A stretch of DNA of 56,808 nt from Planotetraspora mira. Its GTDB lineage: Bacteria > Actinomycetota > Actinomycetes > Streptosporangiales > Streptosporangiaceae. Shown here one piece after another: positions 19,240 through 27,202 of this stretch (position 1 is the stretch's first letter; each line of letters opens with the position of its first letter). The translations under genes were made by a program, and so were the position numbers. Where the stretch lies: the NCBI RefSeq assembly GCF_016863275.1, contig NZ_BOOO01000052.1, positions 1 to 56,808 of the forward strand. Reading direction: 5' to 3'. Under the pieces are notes generated by a model that worked only from the letters and a program-made list of their open reading frames with translations, was not told the DNA's origin and searched no databases.

Positions 19240-20027
19240 GCCCGGTGTTCGGCCACGGACGGCTCCGGCTGTACCTGCTGAAGCTCCTTGAGGAGAGTCC
19301 GCGGCACGGCTATGAGGTGATCCGGCTTCTGCAGGACCGCTTCCTCGGCGTCTACTCCCCCTCACCCGGCACGATCTATCCGCGCCTGGCGAGGCTGGAG
19401 GAGGAAGGCCTGGTCACCCACGAGGTCGTGGAGGGCAAGAAGGTCTTCACCCTGACCGATCGAGGCAGAAACGAGCTCAACGAGCGGATGGACGAGCTCG
19501 CCGAGCTGGAGCGGGAGATCACCGCATCCGTCCAGGACATCGCGCGTGAGGTCAAGGAGGACGTACGGCAGACCGTGCGCTCCCTCCGCCAGGAGCTCAC
19601 CCAGATGGCCAGGGACATCAACCACGACTCCGCCGGCGAATCCCGGCGCTCACACTCGCACGAGTCCCGCGACGCCTGGCGCGAGCAGAAGGAAGAGTGG
19701 AAGCGCCAGCGTCAGCAGGCGAGGGACGAATGGCGTCAGCACAAGGACGAGTGGCGCCACCAGCGCCAGCAGTGGCGGAACGAGGCCGATCGCTGGCAGC
19801 GTGAGTGGCGCCGCACCTGGGAGGAGGCCTGGTCGATCACCGGCCGGTCCTTCGCCAGGCAGGGCGGGCTCGCCCACGACGCCGAGCTGGGACGGGCGCT
19901 GGCCGACTTCATCGGGCGGGTCCGCCAGGAGGCCGGCGAGGGCATGCTCACCGACGAGACCGTGGCGGAGTGCCAGGTCATCCTCGACGAGGCGGCGGCC
20001 CGCATCCGCGACGTCCTTCGCCCCTAA
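19236..20027 (+). CDS. PadR family transcriptional regulator with long charged C-terminal helix
   Basis: A 263-aa protein. Residues 1-85 are a classic PadR winged helix (GRLRLYLLKLLEESPRHGYE, IYPRLARLEEEGLV). Residues ~90-190 are an unusually Trp/Gln/Arg/Glu-rich helical stretch with repeats around WREQKEEWKRQRQQ, DEWRQHKDEWRHQRQQ and WRNEADRWQREWRR. The last ~70 residues resemble a small helical domain. PadR proteins dimerise and repress their own operon; a candidate operator is at 18302-18342. The start overlaps the DUF4097 stop. The charged helix may be a coiled coil or an interaction arm; standard PadR proteins are 100-180 aa. Confidence 0.88.
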   Translation: MSPVFGHGRLRLYLLKLLEESPRHGYEVIRLLQDRFLGVYSPSPGTIYPRLARLEEEGLVTHEVVEGKKVFTLTDRGRNELNERMDELAELEREITASVQDIAREVKEDVRQTVRSLRQELTQMARDINHDSAGESRRSHSHESRDAWREQKEEWKRQRQQARDEWRQHKDEWRHQRQQWRNEADRWQREWRRTWEEAWSITGRSFARQGGLAHDAELGRALADFIGRVRQEAGEGMLTDETVAECQVILDEAAARIRDVLRP

Positions 20028-20054
20028 TCACTCTGCACGTGGAAGGGGGCGACG

Positions 20055-20195
20055 ATGAGTCCGTACGGCTGGCGCGACCCGTTCCTCCGGCAACCACCTC
20101 CGCCACGGCGTGAGGCTCCGCCGGAGGACCACCCTGATCCCTGCGAACCAGGCGGCCGGTGCCCGGACGCGCTCGCCACCGGCGGACGCGAGTAG
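20055..20195 (+). CDS. Small hypothetical protein
   Basis: A 46-aa Pro/Arg-rich ORF (MSPYGWRDPFLRQ start, two Cys near the middle) placed 27 nt after the PadR stop, with a GGAAGGGGG ribosome-binding site at suitable spacing. Composition suggests a disordered peptide. It may be the last gene of the DUF4097-PadR operon, or a chance ORF in GC-rich DNA. Confidence 0.4.
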   Translation: MSPYGWRDPFLRQPPPPRREAPPEDHPDPCEPGGRCPDALATGGRE

Positions 20196-20231
20196 CGAAC
20201 GCACGCGAGTGGCGAGCACGCCGGGCGAGGA

Positions 20232-21194
20232 TCACACGGTGAAGACGATCTTTCCGAAGATGTCGCCCCGGTGCATCGCGGCGAACCCGTCCTCGGCCTG
20301 GGCCAGCGGGAGCACGCGGTCGATCACCGGCCGCACTCCGGTCTGCTCCAGGAAGACGGCGAGCCTCGCGAGCTGATCCCGGGTCCCCATCGTGGAACCG
20401 ATGATCGACTTCTGCAGGAAGAACACCTGAGCCAACTGCGTGGGGGCCACCATCCCGCTCGTGGCTCCGCTGATGACGATCTTGCCGCCGGGACGAAGCG
20501 AGCTCATCGAGTGCGCCCAGGTCGCCTCGCCCACGGTCTCCATGACGGCGTCGACCCGCTCGGGCAGGCGGGCTCCGGTCTCGAAGACCCGGTCGGCGCC
20601 GAGTTCGAGGGCCCTGGCCCGCTTCTCCTCCGAACGGCTCGTCGCCCACATCCGGAACCCTCCGGCCCGCCCTAGCGCGATGAGAGCGGTGGCCACACCG
20701 CCTCCCGCTCCCTGGACGAGGACCGTCGAGCCGGGCTGGAGCGCCGCCTTGTCGAAGAGCATGCGGTAGGCCGTCAGCCATGCGGTGGGCAGGCAGGCCG
20801 CCTCCTCGAACGTGATCGCGGCGGGCTTGGGCACCACGTTGCCCGCGGGAACGGTCACCTTCTCCGCGAACGTTCCGTCGTAGGTCTCCGACAGGAGCGA
20901 GCGCCGCGGGTCGAGGGTCTCGTCCCCGTTGACCGGGGTGCCGATCACCGAATGAACGATGACCTCGTCGCCGTTCTCGTCCACGCCCGCGGCGTCGCAC
21001 CCGAGGATGATGGGCAGGCGATCCTGGCTGACGCCCACCCCCTTGAGCGTCCACAGGTCGTGGTGGTTCAGCGCGGTGGCCTTGACGGTGATCGTCGTCC
21101 AGCCCTCGGGGACCGTCGGCTCGGGCCGGTCACCTAGCGTCAGTCCCTTGAGAGGGTTGTCCGGGTCTGTCTGTGTAGCGGTCACGGCGAACAT
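20232..21194 (-). CDS. Zinc-binding-dehydrogenase family (quinone-reductase-like MDR) oxidoreductase
   Basis: A 320-aa medium-chain dehydrogenase/reductase. The N-terminal GroES-like domain carries VKATALNHHDLWTLKGVG and ILGCDAAG. The Rossmann domain has VQGAGGGVATALIALGRAGG. The structural-zinc Cys cluster of true alcohol dehydrogenases is missing, as in quinone oxidoreductases and enoyl reductases. It probably reduces quinones or activated alkenes with NADPH; the substrate is unknown. Stands alone, convergent with the PadR operon. Confidence 0.85.
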   Translation of the reverse strand: MFAVTATQTDPDNPLKGLTLGDRPEPTVPEGWTTITVKATALNHHDLWTLKGVGVSQDRLPIILGCDAAGVDENGDEVIVHSVIGTPVNGDETLDPRRSLLSETYDGTFAEKVTVPAGNVVPKPAAITFEEAACLPTAWLTAYRMLFDKAALQPGSTVLVQGAGGGVATALIALGRAGGFRMWATSRSEEKRARALELGADRVFETGARLPERVDAVMETVGEATWAHSMSSLRPGGKIVISGATSGMVAPTQLAQVFFLQKSIIGSTMGTRDQLARLAVFLEQTGVRPVIDRVLPLAQAEDGFAAMHRGDIFGKIVFTV

Positions 21195-21250
21195 GCCCGA
21201 ACATTACTCTGCCCGCCCGGCCGGATCACGGCCCACCGCGGCCGGCGCGA

Positions 21251-21958
21251 TCAGATGTCGAAGATGGTGCCGGTGGCCGAGTGCATCTCACAGGCGTTGC
21301 CGAAGGTGTGCTTGAAGTCGACGTAGCGACCGTCCCAGATCCCGTTGGCGGTCACCGTGACCGGGCTGAACATCATGGGGCAGAAGGTGTTCTGGCTCGG
21401 CTTGAGCTGGGTCAGGTCGCCCTTCACCCCGTTCACGACGACGCACGCCTCATCCCGCTCGCGCAGGCCCCCGGACGTCGCCGGGCAGTTCAGGACCGCG
21501 TAGCGCTCCGGCCTGGACGTCTCCCCGGCGGCGTAGGTAAGGATCAGCGCCCGCGTGCGGGTCGCGATGGGACGGATCTTCGTGACCCGATTGGTCACAG
21601 CCGACGGAGCGGCCGCCGCTACGCCCGGAACCGCCTGAGTCGCGGGAGTGCCCGGAGGCGCCGGAGCAACCCCCGGGACCGCCTGAGCGCCCGAAGCGCC
21701 CGGAGCCGCGGCAGCCACGCCCGGAGCAGCGTGCGCGGTGTGAGCACCCGATGCCGCTGAAACCCCCTGAGCAGCCGGCGCGACCGGAGCCGCAGCAGCC
21801 ACGCCCGGAGCAGCCTGATCGGCCGGATTGACCTTGGCGACCGGAGTGGTCGCCGTCACGCCGGCCGGTTGCGGCGGTGGCGGCAACGTTCCGGCGAAGG
21901 CGGCCGTGGGGCCCGCGGCGATGGCCGTACCGGCCAGCAGAACAAGAAGTGGCTTCAT
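21251..21958 (-). CDS. Secreted subtilisin inhibitor-like (SSI family) protein with repetitive linker
   Basis: A 235-aa secreted protein. A signal peptide (MKPLLVLLAGTAIAAG to AFA, about 1-22) is followed by a ~95-residue Ala/Pro/Gly/Val linker with recurring PGVAAAAP-like units. The C-terminal domain (about 125-235) matches SSI-type protease inhibitors: LILTYAAGE strand, cysteines C158/C172 and C193/C223 with SSI-like spacing, and the reactive loop C193-P-M195|M196. P1 is therefore Met, as in the classical inhibitor. Family members block extracellular subtilisins and transglutaminase-activating proteases. Typical SSI proteins are ~110 aa mature, so the long linker is unusual and might tether or space the domain at the cell wall. 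Confidence 0.85.
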   Translation of the reverse strand: MKPLLVLLAGTAIAAGPTAAFAGTLPPPPQPAGVTATTPVAKVNPADQAAPGVAAAAPVAPAAQGVSAASGAHTAHAAPGVAAAAPGASGAQAVPGVAPAPPGTPATQAVPGVAAAAPSAVTNRVTKIRPIATRTRALILTYAAGETSRPERYAVLNCPATSGGLRERDEACVVVNGVKGDLTQLKPSQNTFCPMMFSPVTVTANGIWDGRYVDFKHTFGNACEMHSATGTIFDI

Positions 21959-22113
21959 GTCGATCCCCCGAGTGTCGGATGGCCGTCAGCCTCTCCGGCG
22001 GACCGCTCCCGCTCAAGCCTCCACTCCGCCTGCTTGGGTAAATCTGGCAACTCGTTAACTCCCCTACCAGGCGAAAGCGGGCCTCCCGGATGCCTGCTCT
22101 GGAGCCCGGGTCG

Positions 22114-23466
22114 TCACACGGGGACGCCGTTGCGGCCGAGCAGGTCCGCCACTTGCGGCTCTCCGGCGTACGGCTCGAGTCGCTTGCGTAAGTCGTCGAC
22201 GTACGACCTGGTCCGTACGGACTGGAGACTCCTGGCGAGGTCGAACGCGGAGCCGGCCGCCATGCACGCCTCCTCCAGGTCGCCCTGCTGCACCAGCGCG
22301 GACGCCAGGAGCGAAAGGTTGAACATCCGGCCCCGCACGAACCGGCCGTCCATCCGCAGCGACCGCCGCGCATGCCGTACGGCCGCCGCCCCGTCACCGA
22401 GGTCGCGCAGGCAGTGGGCCGACTTGGCCGCGAGATAGGCCTCGTCGAAGTAGGCGATCCATCGGGGCTCGTCCTGCGGCGAGCGCCGGTCGAAGGCCTT
22501 GTCCGCCTCGTGCAGCGAGGCGGCGCACGACGGGCCGTCGCCGAGTTGGGCGAACGCGTGCGCCTCCTGCACGTGGGCCTCGGCCAGCAGGGAGAAGATC
22601 CCCGACCGGGTGGCCGCCATCGTGGCCGCCCGCGCGAGGTCGAGGCCGTGACGGGGCTGCCCGATGTAGAGGGCCTGGTGGCTCATGCCCGCGAGTATCT
22701 CCCCGCCGAGACCGTGGTCGCCCGCGCCGCGGGCCAGCCCGAGCGCCTGGATCAGATAACGCTGGGCCAGGCCGTGCTGCTCGAGGTCGTAGGCCATCCA
22801 GCCGGCGAGCCGGGTGAGCTCGGCCGCCGCGGTGGCGAGCGCGCGTCCGGTGGCCTCGCCGTACGAGCCGTTCTGCAGGAGAGGCGCGACCGCCGTATCG
22901 AGATATTTCACGACCGGTCCGCGAATGCTGCCGCCGCCGAACCGGTTGTCCAGCTCACTGAACGAACGCGTGACCTCATGGATCGCGGTCACGTCGGAGA
23001 CGCCCACCCTGCGCGGGCCGTTCGCGGAGAGTCGGTCCTGCGCCGGGACCGTCAGCCAGCGGGCGATCCCGGCGGAGCCCGCTCCCAGAGCGAAGGTGGA
23101 ATCGAGCAGGAACCTGCGCCGCTCGACATCGGCCTTCCACAGTGCTGTCACGCCTGCCACGCCCTCCTCCCACGAATGGGGGAACTCCTGTCCGAGATCG
23201 AGAGGGACTGCTCCGCGTGGCATGCCGATGTCCTCCATGGACACCGGCCTCCCGAGCCGCAGCGAAAAGATCTCCGCCAGCAGGCCGGGAACCGGATCGC
23301 GTGGGCGCTGGCCACCCGCCCAGCGCAGCACCGAACCATGGTCATATCTCATCCCGGTCAGCCCGCGGGCGGAGCCGAGATCGTTCAGCCGGCTCGCCAG
23401 CCCCTTGCGGGACAGGCCCGCTTCGGCCAGGTGCTGCTGGAGCAGCCGGTTGGGTTCGCGTCGCAT
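22114..23466 (-). CDS. XRE-like transcriptional regulator with TPR-type repeats
   Basis: A 450-aa protein of a class abundant in Streptosporangiales and Streptomyces. The N-terminal ~85 residues (RLLQQHLAEAGLSRKGLASR through GSVLRWAGGQRPRDPVPGLL) form a divergent helix-turn-helix. The remaining ~340 residues are alpha-helical with TPR-like pairs (GEILAGMSHQALYIGQPRHG, AQLGDGPSCAASLHEADKAF, CLRDLGDGAAAVRHARRSLR). A peptide-sensing or developmental role is common for such architecture but not shown here. ATG 23466 has GAGGAG 4 nt upstream; a GTG at 23478 overlaps that site. Starts next to repeat array C. Confidence 0.75.
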   Translation of the reverse strand: MRREPNRLLQQHLAEAGLSRKGLASRLNDLGSARGLTGMRYDHGSVLRWAGGQRPRDPVPGLLAEIFSLRLGRPVSMEDIGMPRGAVPLDLGQEFPHSWEEGVAGVTALWKADVERRRFLLDSTFALGAGSAGIARWLTVPAQDRLSANGPRRVGVSDVTAIHEVTRSFSELDNRFGGGSIRGPVVKYLDTAVAPLLQNGSYGEATGRALATAAAELTRLAGWMAYDLEQHGLAQRYLIQALGLARGAGDHGLGGEILAGMSHQALYIGQPRHGLDLARAATMAATRSGIFSLLAEAHVQEAHAFAQLGDGPSCAASLHEADKAFDRRSPQDEPRWIAYFDEAYLAAKSAHCLRDLGDGAAAVRHARRSLRMDGRFVRGRMFNLSLLASALVQQGDLEEACMAAGSAFDLARSLQSVRTRSYVDDLRKRLEPYAGEPQVADLLGRNGVPV

Positions 23467-23569
23467 CGCTCTCCTCACCCAGGACAGGCATAGCCGATAG
23501 GTAACGGAGAGCTCTCTTTATAGCACGTAGCGTGAAACCCCCAAGGGATTCCCAAGTTTCCACGTGCCA

Positions 23570-23781
23570 TCCAGACGAAAAGCCCCGAGTCGGGATCGCG
23601 CATACGGAGATGCATGATCGCGACTCGAGGCTTCGCAGGTCAGGCCACATGCACACGAATCCGTGCATGATCACGAACGGGGTCTCCGCAGGTCACATGT
23701 CATACACCCGAAGGTGTGCATGATCACGCCGAGAAGGTGCGCAGGTCGTACGGCACATGCACGAAGGTGTGCATGATCACG
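23570..23781 (-). repeat. 53-bp phased repeat array C (4 units)
   Basis: Cores TGCATGATCACG (first one TGCATGATCGCG) end at 23622, 23675, 23728 and 23781, all exactly 53 bp apart in one orientation. Units 2-4 share CGCAGGTC at positions 12-19; the last unit has GTACGGC after it and is close to the units of array A. Both this array and array B end in CACGGGGAAA before the neighbouring minus-strand stop. The array, with ~100 bp of unremarkable DNA (23467-23569), fills the gap between the XRE-like start and the malic enzyme stop. Confidence 0.92.
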
Positions 23782-23800
23782 GGGAAAAGGCTGGGGGGCT

Positions 23801-24985
23801 CTATTTGCGGGCTACGCCGTCCAGACGGGCTTGGGCGGCGACCGCGGCGGTCACGGCGGGAGCGACCCGGGCGTCGAACGGGGAGGGGATGACGTACTCC
23901 TCAGAGACGGCGTCCCCGACCACGTCGGCGAGGGCGGTCGCGGCCGCCACCTTCATGTTCTCCGTGATCGTCCTGGCCCGCACGTCGAGCGCGCCGCGGA
24001 AGACGCCGGGGAAGGCGAGCACGTTGTTGATCTGGTTGGGGAAGTCCGATCGGCCGGTGGCCACGACCCTGGCGTGACGGGCCGCCACCGACGGCTCGAT
24101 CTCGGGCGTCGGGTTGGACAGCGCGAAGACGATCGCGTCCGGCGCCATCGCCGCCACGGCGGCCTCGGAGACCGTCGAGCCGGACAGGCCGATGAACACG
24201 TCGGCTCCCGCGAGAGCCTGCTCGGTCGAGCCGGTCAGGCCCAGCCTGTTGGTCTCACGGGCCAGCGCCTCCTTGACGGAGTGCAGGCTCTCGCGCCCGG
24301 AGTGCACGATGCCCTTGGAGTCGGAGACCGCGATGTCGCCGATGCCGGCGTTGAGCAGGATCCGGGTCACGGCGACGCCCGAGGCGCCGGCGCCCGCCAC
24401 GACGGCCCGGAGATCGCCGAGCGACCGCCCGGTGAGGCGGGCCGCGTTCCGCAGGGCGGCCAGGACGACGATCGCGGTGCCGTGCTGGTCGTCGTGGAAG
24501 ACGGGGACGTCGAGCGCCTCGCGAAGCCGGTCCTCCACCTCGAAGCACCGCGGTGCGCTGATGTCCTCGAGGTTGATGCCGCCGAACGACGGCGCGAGCC
24601 TGGTCACGGTCTCGACCAGGGCGTCGACGTCGGTGCAGTCGAGGCAGATCGGGACGGCGTCGACGCCCGCGAACTGCTTGAACAGCAGCGCCTTGCCCTC
24701 CATGACGGGCATGGCGGCCGAGGGCCCGATGTCGCCCAGGCCGAGGACGGCGGTGCCGTCCGAGACCACGGCGACGACGTTGGAGACCCAGGTGTAGTCG
24801 TTGACCAGTTCGGGGTTGTCGGCGATGGCCGAGCAGACGCGGGCGACACCCGGCGTGTAGGCGAGCGACAGGTCGTCCGCGTCACGGACCGGAACGGTGG
24901 AGCGGACCTCCAGCTTGCCCCCGCGATGGAGCGCGAAGGCCGGATCCAGATCCAGCGATGTCAAGGAATCAGGTGAGACGGTCAC
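23801..24985 (-). CDS. NAD(P)-dependent malic enzyme
   Basis: A 394-aa short-form malic enzyme converting malate to pyruvate and CO2 with reduction of NAD(P). Visible are LAYTPGVARVC (the Tyr-containing malic signature), the catalytic Lys-bearing region before LFKQFAGVDAVPICLDC, FHDDQHGTA metal-site region and the Rossmann loop VVAGAGASGVAV. The GTG start at 24985 gives MTVSPDSLTSLDL, a normal N-terminus; upstream in-frame starts to 25270 would add ~95 Arg-rich residues not expected in the family. Sits alone next to repeat array C. Confidence 0.92.
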   Translation of the reverse strand: MTVSPDSLTSLDLDPAFALHRGGKLEVRSTVPVRDADDLSLAYTPGVARVCSAIADNPELVNDYTWVSNVVAVVSDGTAVLGLGDIGPSAAMPVMEGKALLFKQFAGVDAVPICLDCTDVDALVETVTRLAPSFGGINLEDISAPRCFEVEDRLREALDVPVFHDDQHGTAIVVLAALRNAARLTGRSLGDLRAVVAGAGASGVAVTRILLNAGIGDIAVSDSKGIVHSGRESLHSVKEALARETNRLGLTGSTEQALAGADVFIGLSGSTVSEAAVAAMAPDAIVFALSNPTPEIEPSVAARHARVVATGRSDFPNQINNVLAFPGVFRGALDVRARTITENMKVAAATALADVVGDAVSEEYVIPSPFDARVAPAVTAAVAAQARLDGVARK

Positions 24986-25254
24986 AGCGACCCCAGTGTC
25001 GAAAGGACGAGTTCCTTCTAGACGCCGCAAGAGAACGAAAGCCCAGGCTTCGGTAGCCGCCGGAGGCCGTCGTCGTTGACGGTCGTCTCTTGAGGGGGTA
25101 CGGGGGTCACCCGTTTTCCGATTGTGCCACACGCGTGGGAGCCGACGGATCCACACATGGAACGGATCACCCGTGACCTGGGGAGTTCCGCCCGAACCTC
25201 TGTCGTGTAATACTCGAAGGACGGAGTCGTCCCTTACATCCCTAGGTCGTCCCA

Positions 25255-25797
25255 GTGGACCTGACGTCATATGCAGAACTGGCCGTCCTCCTGGTCAACA
25301 GAGCTGAGGATCTGAGTAGCCTCGACACGCTGCGCGCCCTCCTGGAGGAGACCGGCCGGACCGAGTCGGCCGCGCGCGTCAACCGGCGCGACCTCGATGC
25401 CCTGCGCGAACTGCGGGAAGAGCTCACGGGTGTGTTCGAGTCCGCGTCGACGGGCGACGAGGCCGACGTGGTCGAGCGGCTCAACGGCCTTCTCGTCCGC
25501 CATCCCGTGCACCCCCAGATCTCCGGCCACGACGGGCAGGCCTGGCACATGCACCTGACCGAGGGCGGCCGGGTGGCCGACGCCCTCGCCGTCGGGTCGG
25601 TCATGGGCCTCGCGAGCGTCGTCACCGGCCTCGGCGCCGACCGGCTCGGCATCTGCCAGGCCACGCCGTGCCGCAACGCCTACCTCGACACCTCCTCGAA
25701 CCGGTCCAGGCGCTACTGCTCGGAGCGGTGCGCGAGCCGGGCCAACGTCGCCGCCTACCGCGCCCGCCAGAACAAGCGGAACGGCCAGGGCCAGTAG
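25255..25797 (+). CDS. CGNR zinc finger domain protein
   Basis: A 180-aa protein of the DUF1470/CGNR family: an N-terminal helical ABATE-like region (ELAVLLVNRAED, residues 6-17) and a C-terminal zinc finger C134-x4-C139, C155-x3-C159 with the RSRRYCSERCASR signature. Members are putative transcription factors of unknown ligand. The GTG at 25255 has no clear ribosome-binding site; TAGGTC lies about 7 nt upstream, suggesting a leaderless transcript. Its 3' end overlaps the convergent sodX gene by 43 nt. Confidence 0.85.
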   Translation: MDLTSYAELAVLLVNRAEDLSSLDTLRALLEETGRTESAARVNRRDLDALRELREELTGVFESASTGDEADVVERLNGLLVRHPVHPQISGHDGQAWHMHLTEGGRVADALAVGSVMGLASVVTGLGADRLGICQATPCRNAYLDTSSNRSRRYCSERCASRANVAAYRARQNKRNGQGQ

Positions 25798-26066
25798 CGC
25801 GCGACGACCCGGCCCACGATCTCACCGGTGGGGACGGCGCCGAAGTTCCAGCTGTCCTGCCTCCCCGGAGCCTGCTGGTTGTCGCTCTCCACCCACCAGC
25901 CTTCCTCCGTGAGCCGGAACGCGCGCTTGACGATCAGGCCGTGCGGCCGCCGGGCGACCACGACGTCTCCAGGCCTGACCACGGCGCCTCGCCGTACCAG
26001 CAGCCAGTCTCCGGGCCGCAGCGCGGGGAGCATCGAGTCCCCAGTTACACGGACAGCTGTGATCAC
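25755..26066 (-). CDS. sodX: Nickel-type superoxide dismutase maturation protease
   Basis: A 103-aa S24/S26-type peptidase. The catalytic Ser is S11 in VTGDSMLP and the Lys is K47 in LIVKRAF, so the Ser/Lys dyad is intact. It is divergent from sodN, whose 14-residue leader it should remove to expose the nickel hook. Start: GTG at 26066 has GGAGG with 5-nt spacing; GTG at 26078 would add four residues and lacks a site. The C-terminal Trp/Arg-rich end overlaps the CGNR gene on the other strand. Confidence 0.88.
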   Translation of the reverse strand: MITAVRVTGDSMLPALRPGDWLLVRRGAVVRPGDVVVARRPHGLIVKRAFRLTEEGWWVESDNQQAPGRQDSWNFGAVPTGEIVGRVVARYWPWPFRLFWRAR

Positions 26067-26146
26067 ATCCCCCTCCACGGACTAATGGTTTCGGGTACGA
26101 GTAAGGTCGGGCTTGGACAGTGCTGCATTCCTAAGGAAGGATTCAG

Positions 26147-26551
26147 ATGCTCGCACGATTGCTGCGGCCCAAGCACGAGGCGTCCGCCCACTGCGACCTG
26201 CCGTGCGGGGTCTACGACCCGGCCCAGGCTCGCATTGAGGCCGAGTCCGTCAAGGCGATCATGAAGAAGTACGCCGACAGCGACGACCCGGTCTTCAGGA
26301 CCCGCGCCCTCATCATCAAGGAACAGCGCGCCGAACTGGTGAAGCATCACCTGTGGGTGCTGTGGACCGACTACTTCAAGCCCCCGCACCTGGAGCAGTA
26401 CCCGCAGCTCCACCAGTTGTTCTGGGACGCGACCAAGCTCGCCGGCGCAGCCGGCGGCAAGGGCACGGTCGACCCCGCCCAGGGCGACGAGCTTCTCGCG
26501 AAGATCGACGAAATCGCCAAGATCTTCTGGGAGACGAAGGCGGCCGCCTGA
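26147..26551 (+). CDS. sodN: Nickel superoxide dismutase precursor
   Basis: A 134-aa precursor. Residues 1-14 are the leader (MLARLLRPKHEASA). The mature enzyme starts H15-C16-D-L-P-C20-G-V-Y, the nickel-binding hook with His1, Cys2 and Cys6. The rest is the expected four-helix bundle. It dismutates superoxide in the cytoplasm as a hexamer. The ATG has GGAAGG upstream. In streptomycetes the gene is controlled by the nickel sensor Nur; I did not see a clear Nur box in the 80-bp divergent region. A strong terminator follows. Confidence 0.96.
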   Translation: MLARLLRPKHEASAHCDLPCGVYDPAQARIEAESVKAIMKKYADSDDPVFRTRALIIKEQRAELVKHHLWVLWTDYFKPPHLEQYPQLHQLFWDATKLAGAAGGKGTVDPAQGDELLAKIDEIAKIFWETKAAA

Positions 26552-26565
26552 GTCAAGGCGATCAC

Positions 26566-26601
26566 CAGGCCCCGCACGGTCTCCGGACCGCGCGGGGCCT
26601 G
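26566..26601 (+). terminator. Intrinsic terminator after sodN
   Basis: CAGGCCCCGC (26566-26575) pairs with GCGGGGCCTG (26592-26601), with an inner CGGTC/GACCG stem and loop TCCG, followed by ATCGTTTT. It is one of the few hairpins here followed by a T-run. Confidence 0.85.
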
Positions 26602-26776
26602 ATCGTTTTCCGGGCCCAGGTGAGGTGCCGGTCACGAGCAGAGAAACCTCAGGGAATTTACGAGGAGTTACCCCCAAGATCACCACAATCGGCGCGTCCG
26701 AGCGGAGCAACATGGAGTGAGTGGCGGTAAGTTGCAGACAACGGCACTGCGCCGGCTCGAATGGGCGAGGAGGAAC

Positions 26777-27202
26777 GTGACCGAGGAAACCGAGACGCCT
26801 GCGGTGGATGTGACCGGGATCCGGGACGCTGTGAGCGTCCGACTGCCCGCCGTAAGCGCCTATCTGTCTGTGCTGCGCACGGCCACGGCCGGGCTCGCGG
26901 CGCGGCTCGACTTCACCCTGGACCAGATCGAGGATCTGCGCATCGCGGTCGATGAGGCATGCGCCATGCTCCTGCGGCATGCGGTGCCCGGCACCGATCT
27001 CCAGGCCGAGTTCGAGCTCACGGGACAGGAGATGACGGTCCGCGTGGAGGTCAGCACGGTCGGCGTCAGCAGCCCCAAGCGAGACGACTTCGCCTGGATG
27101 GTGCTCACCGCCCTGGCCGATGATGTGGACGCCATCTCCGATCATCCCGATCACATGGCGATCGTGCTGCGCAAGCGGCGAGGCGCGGCGAGGCCGGCGT
27201 GA
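26777..27202 (+). CDS. Anti-sigma factor, RsbW/UsfX type
   Basis: A 141-aa GHKL-fold protein resembling mycobacterial UsfX: DQIEDLRIAVDEACAMLLRHA (helix with the N-box position) and DDFAWMVLTALADDVD near the end. The N-box Asn that binds Mg-ATP in RsbW is replaced (DEACAMLLRH), so kinase activity is doubtful and it may act by binding only. The GTG at 26777 is preceded by GAGGAGG; an in-frame GTG at 26717 would add 20 residues. It overlaps the sigma factor gene by GTGA, the usual arrangement for an anti-sigma/sigma pair. Confidence 0.85.
   Translation: MTEETETPAVDVTGIRDAVSVRLPAVSAYLSVLRTATAGLAARLDFTLDQIEDLRIAVDEACAMLLRHAVPGTDLQAEFELTGQEMTVRVEVSTVGVSSPKRDDFAWMVLTALADDVDAISDHPDHMAIVLRKRRGAARPA

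Noticed and set aside
26060-26070. TGTGATCACA at the sodX start as a repeat core
   Set aside because: It lacks the TGCA part and any phased partner; it is encoded by the sodX N-terminus.
26079-26146. Nur box between sodX and sodN
   Set aside because: No convincing paired TTGCAA-type repeats were found in the 68-80-bp divergent region.
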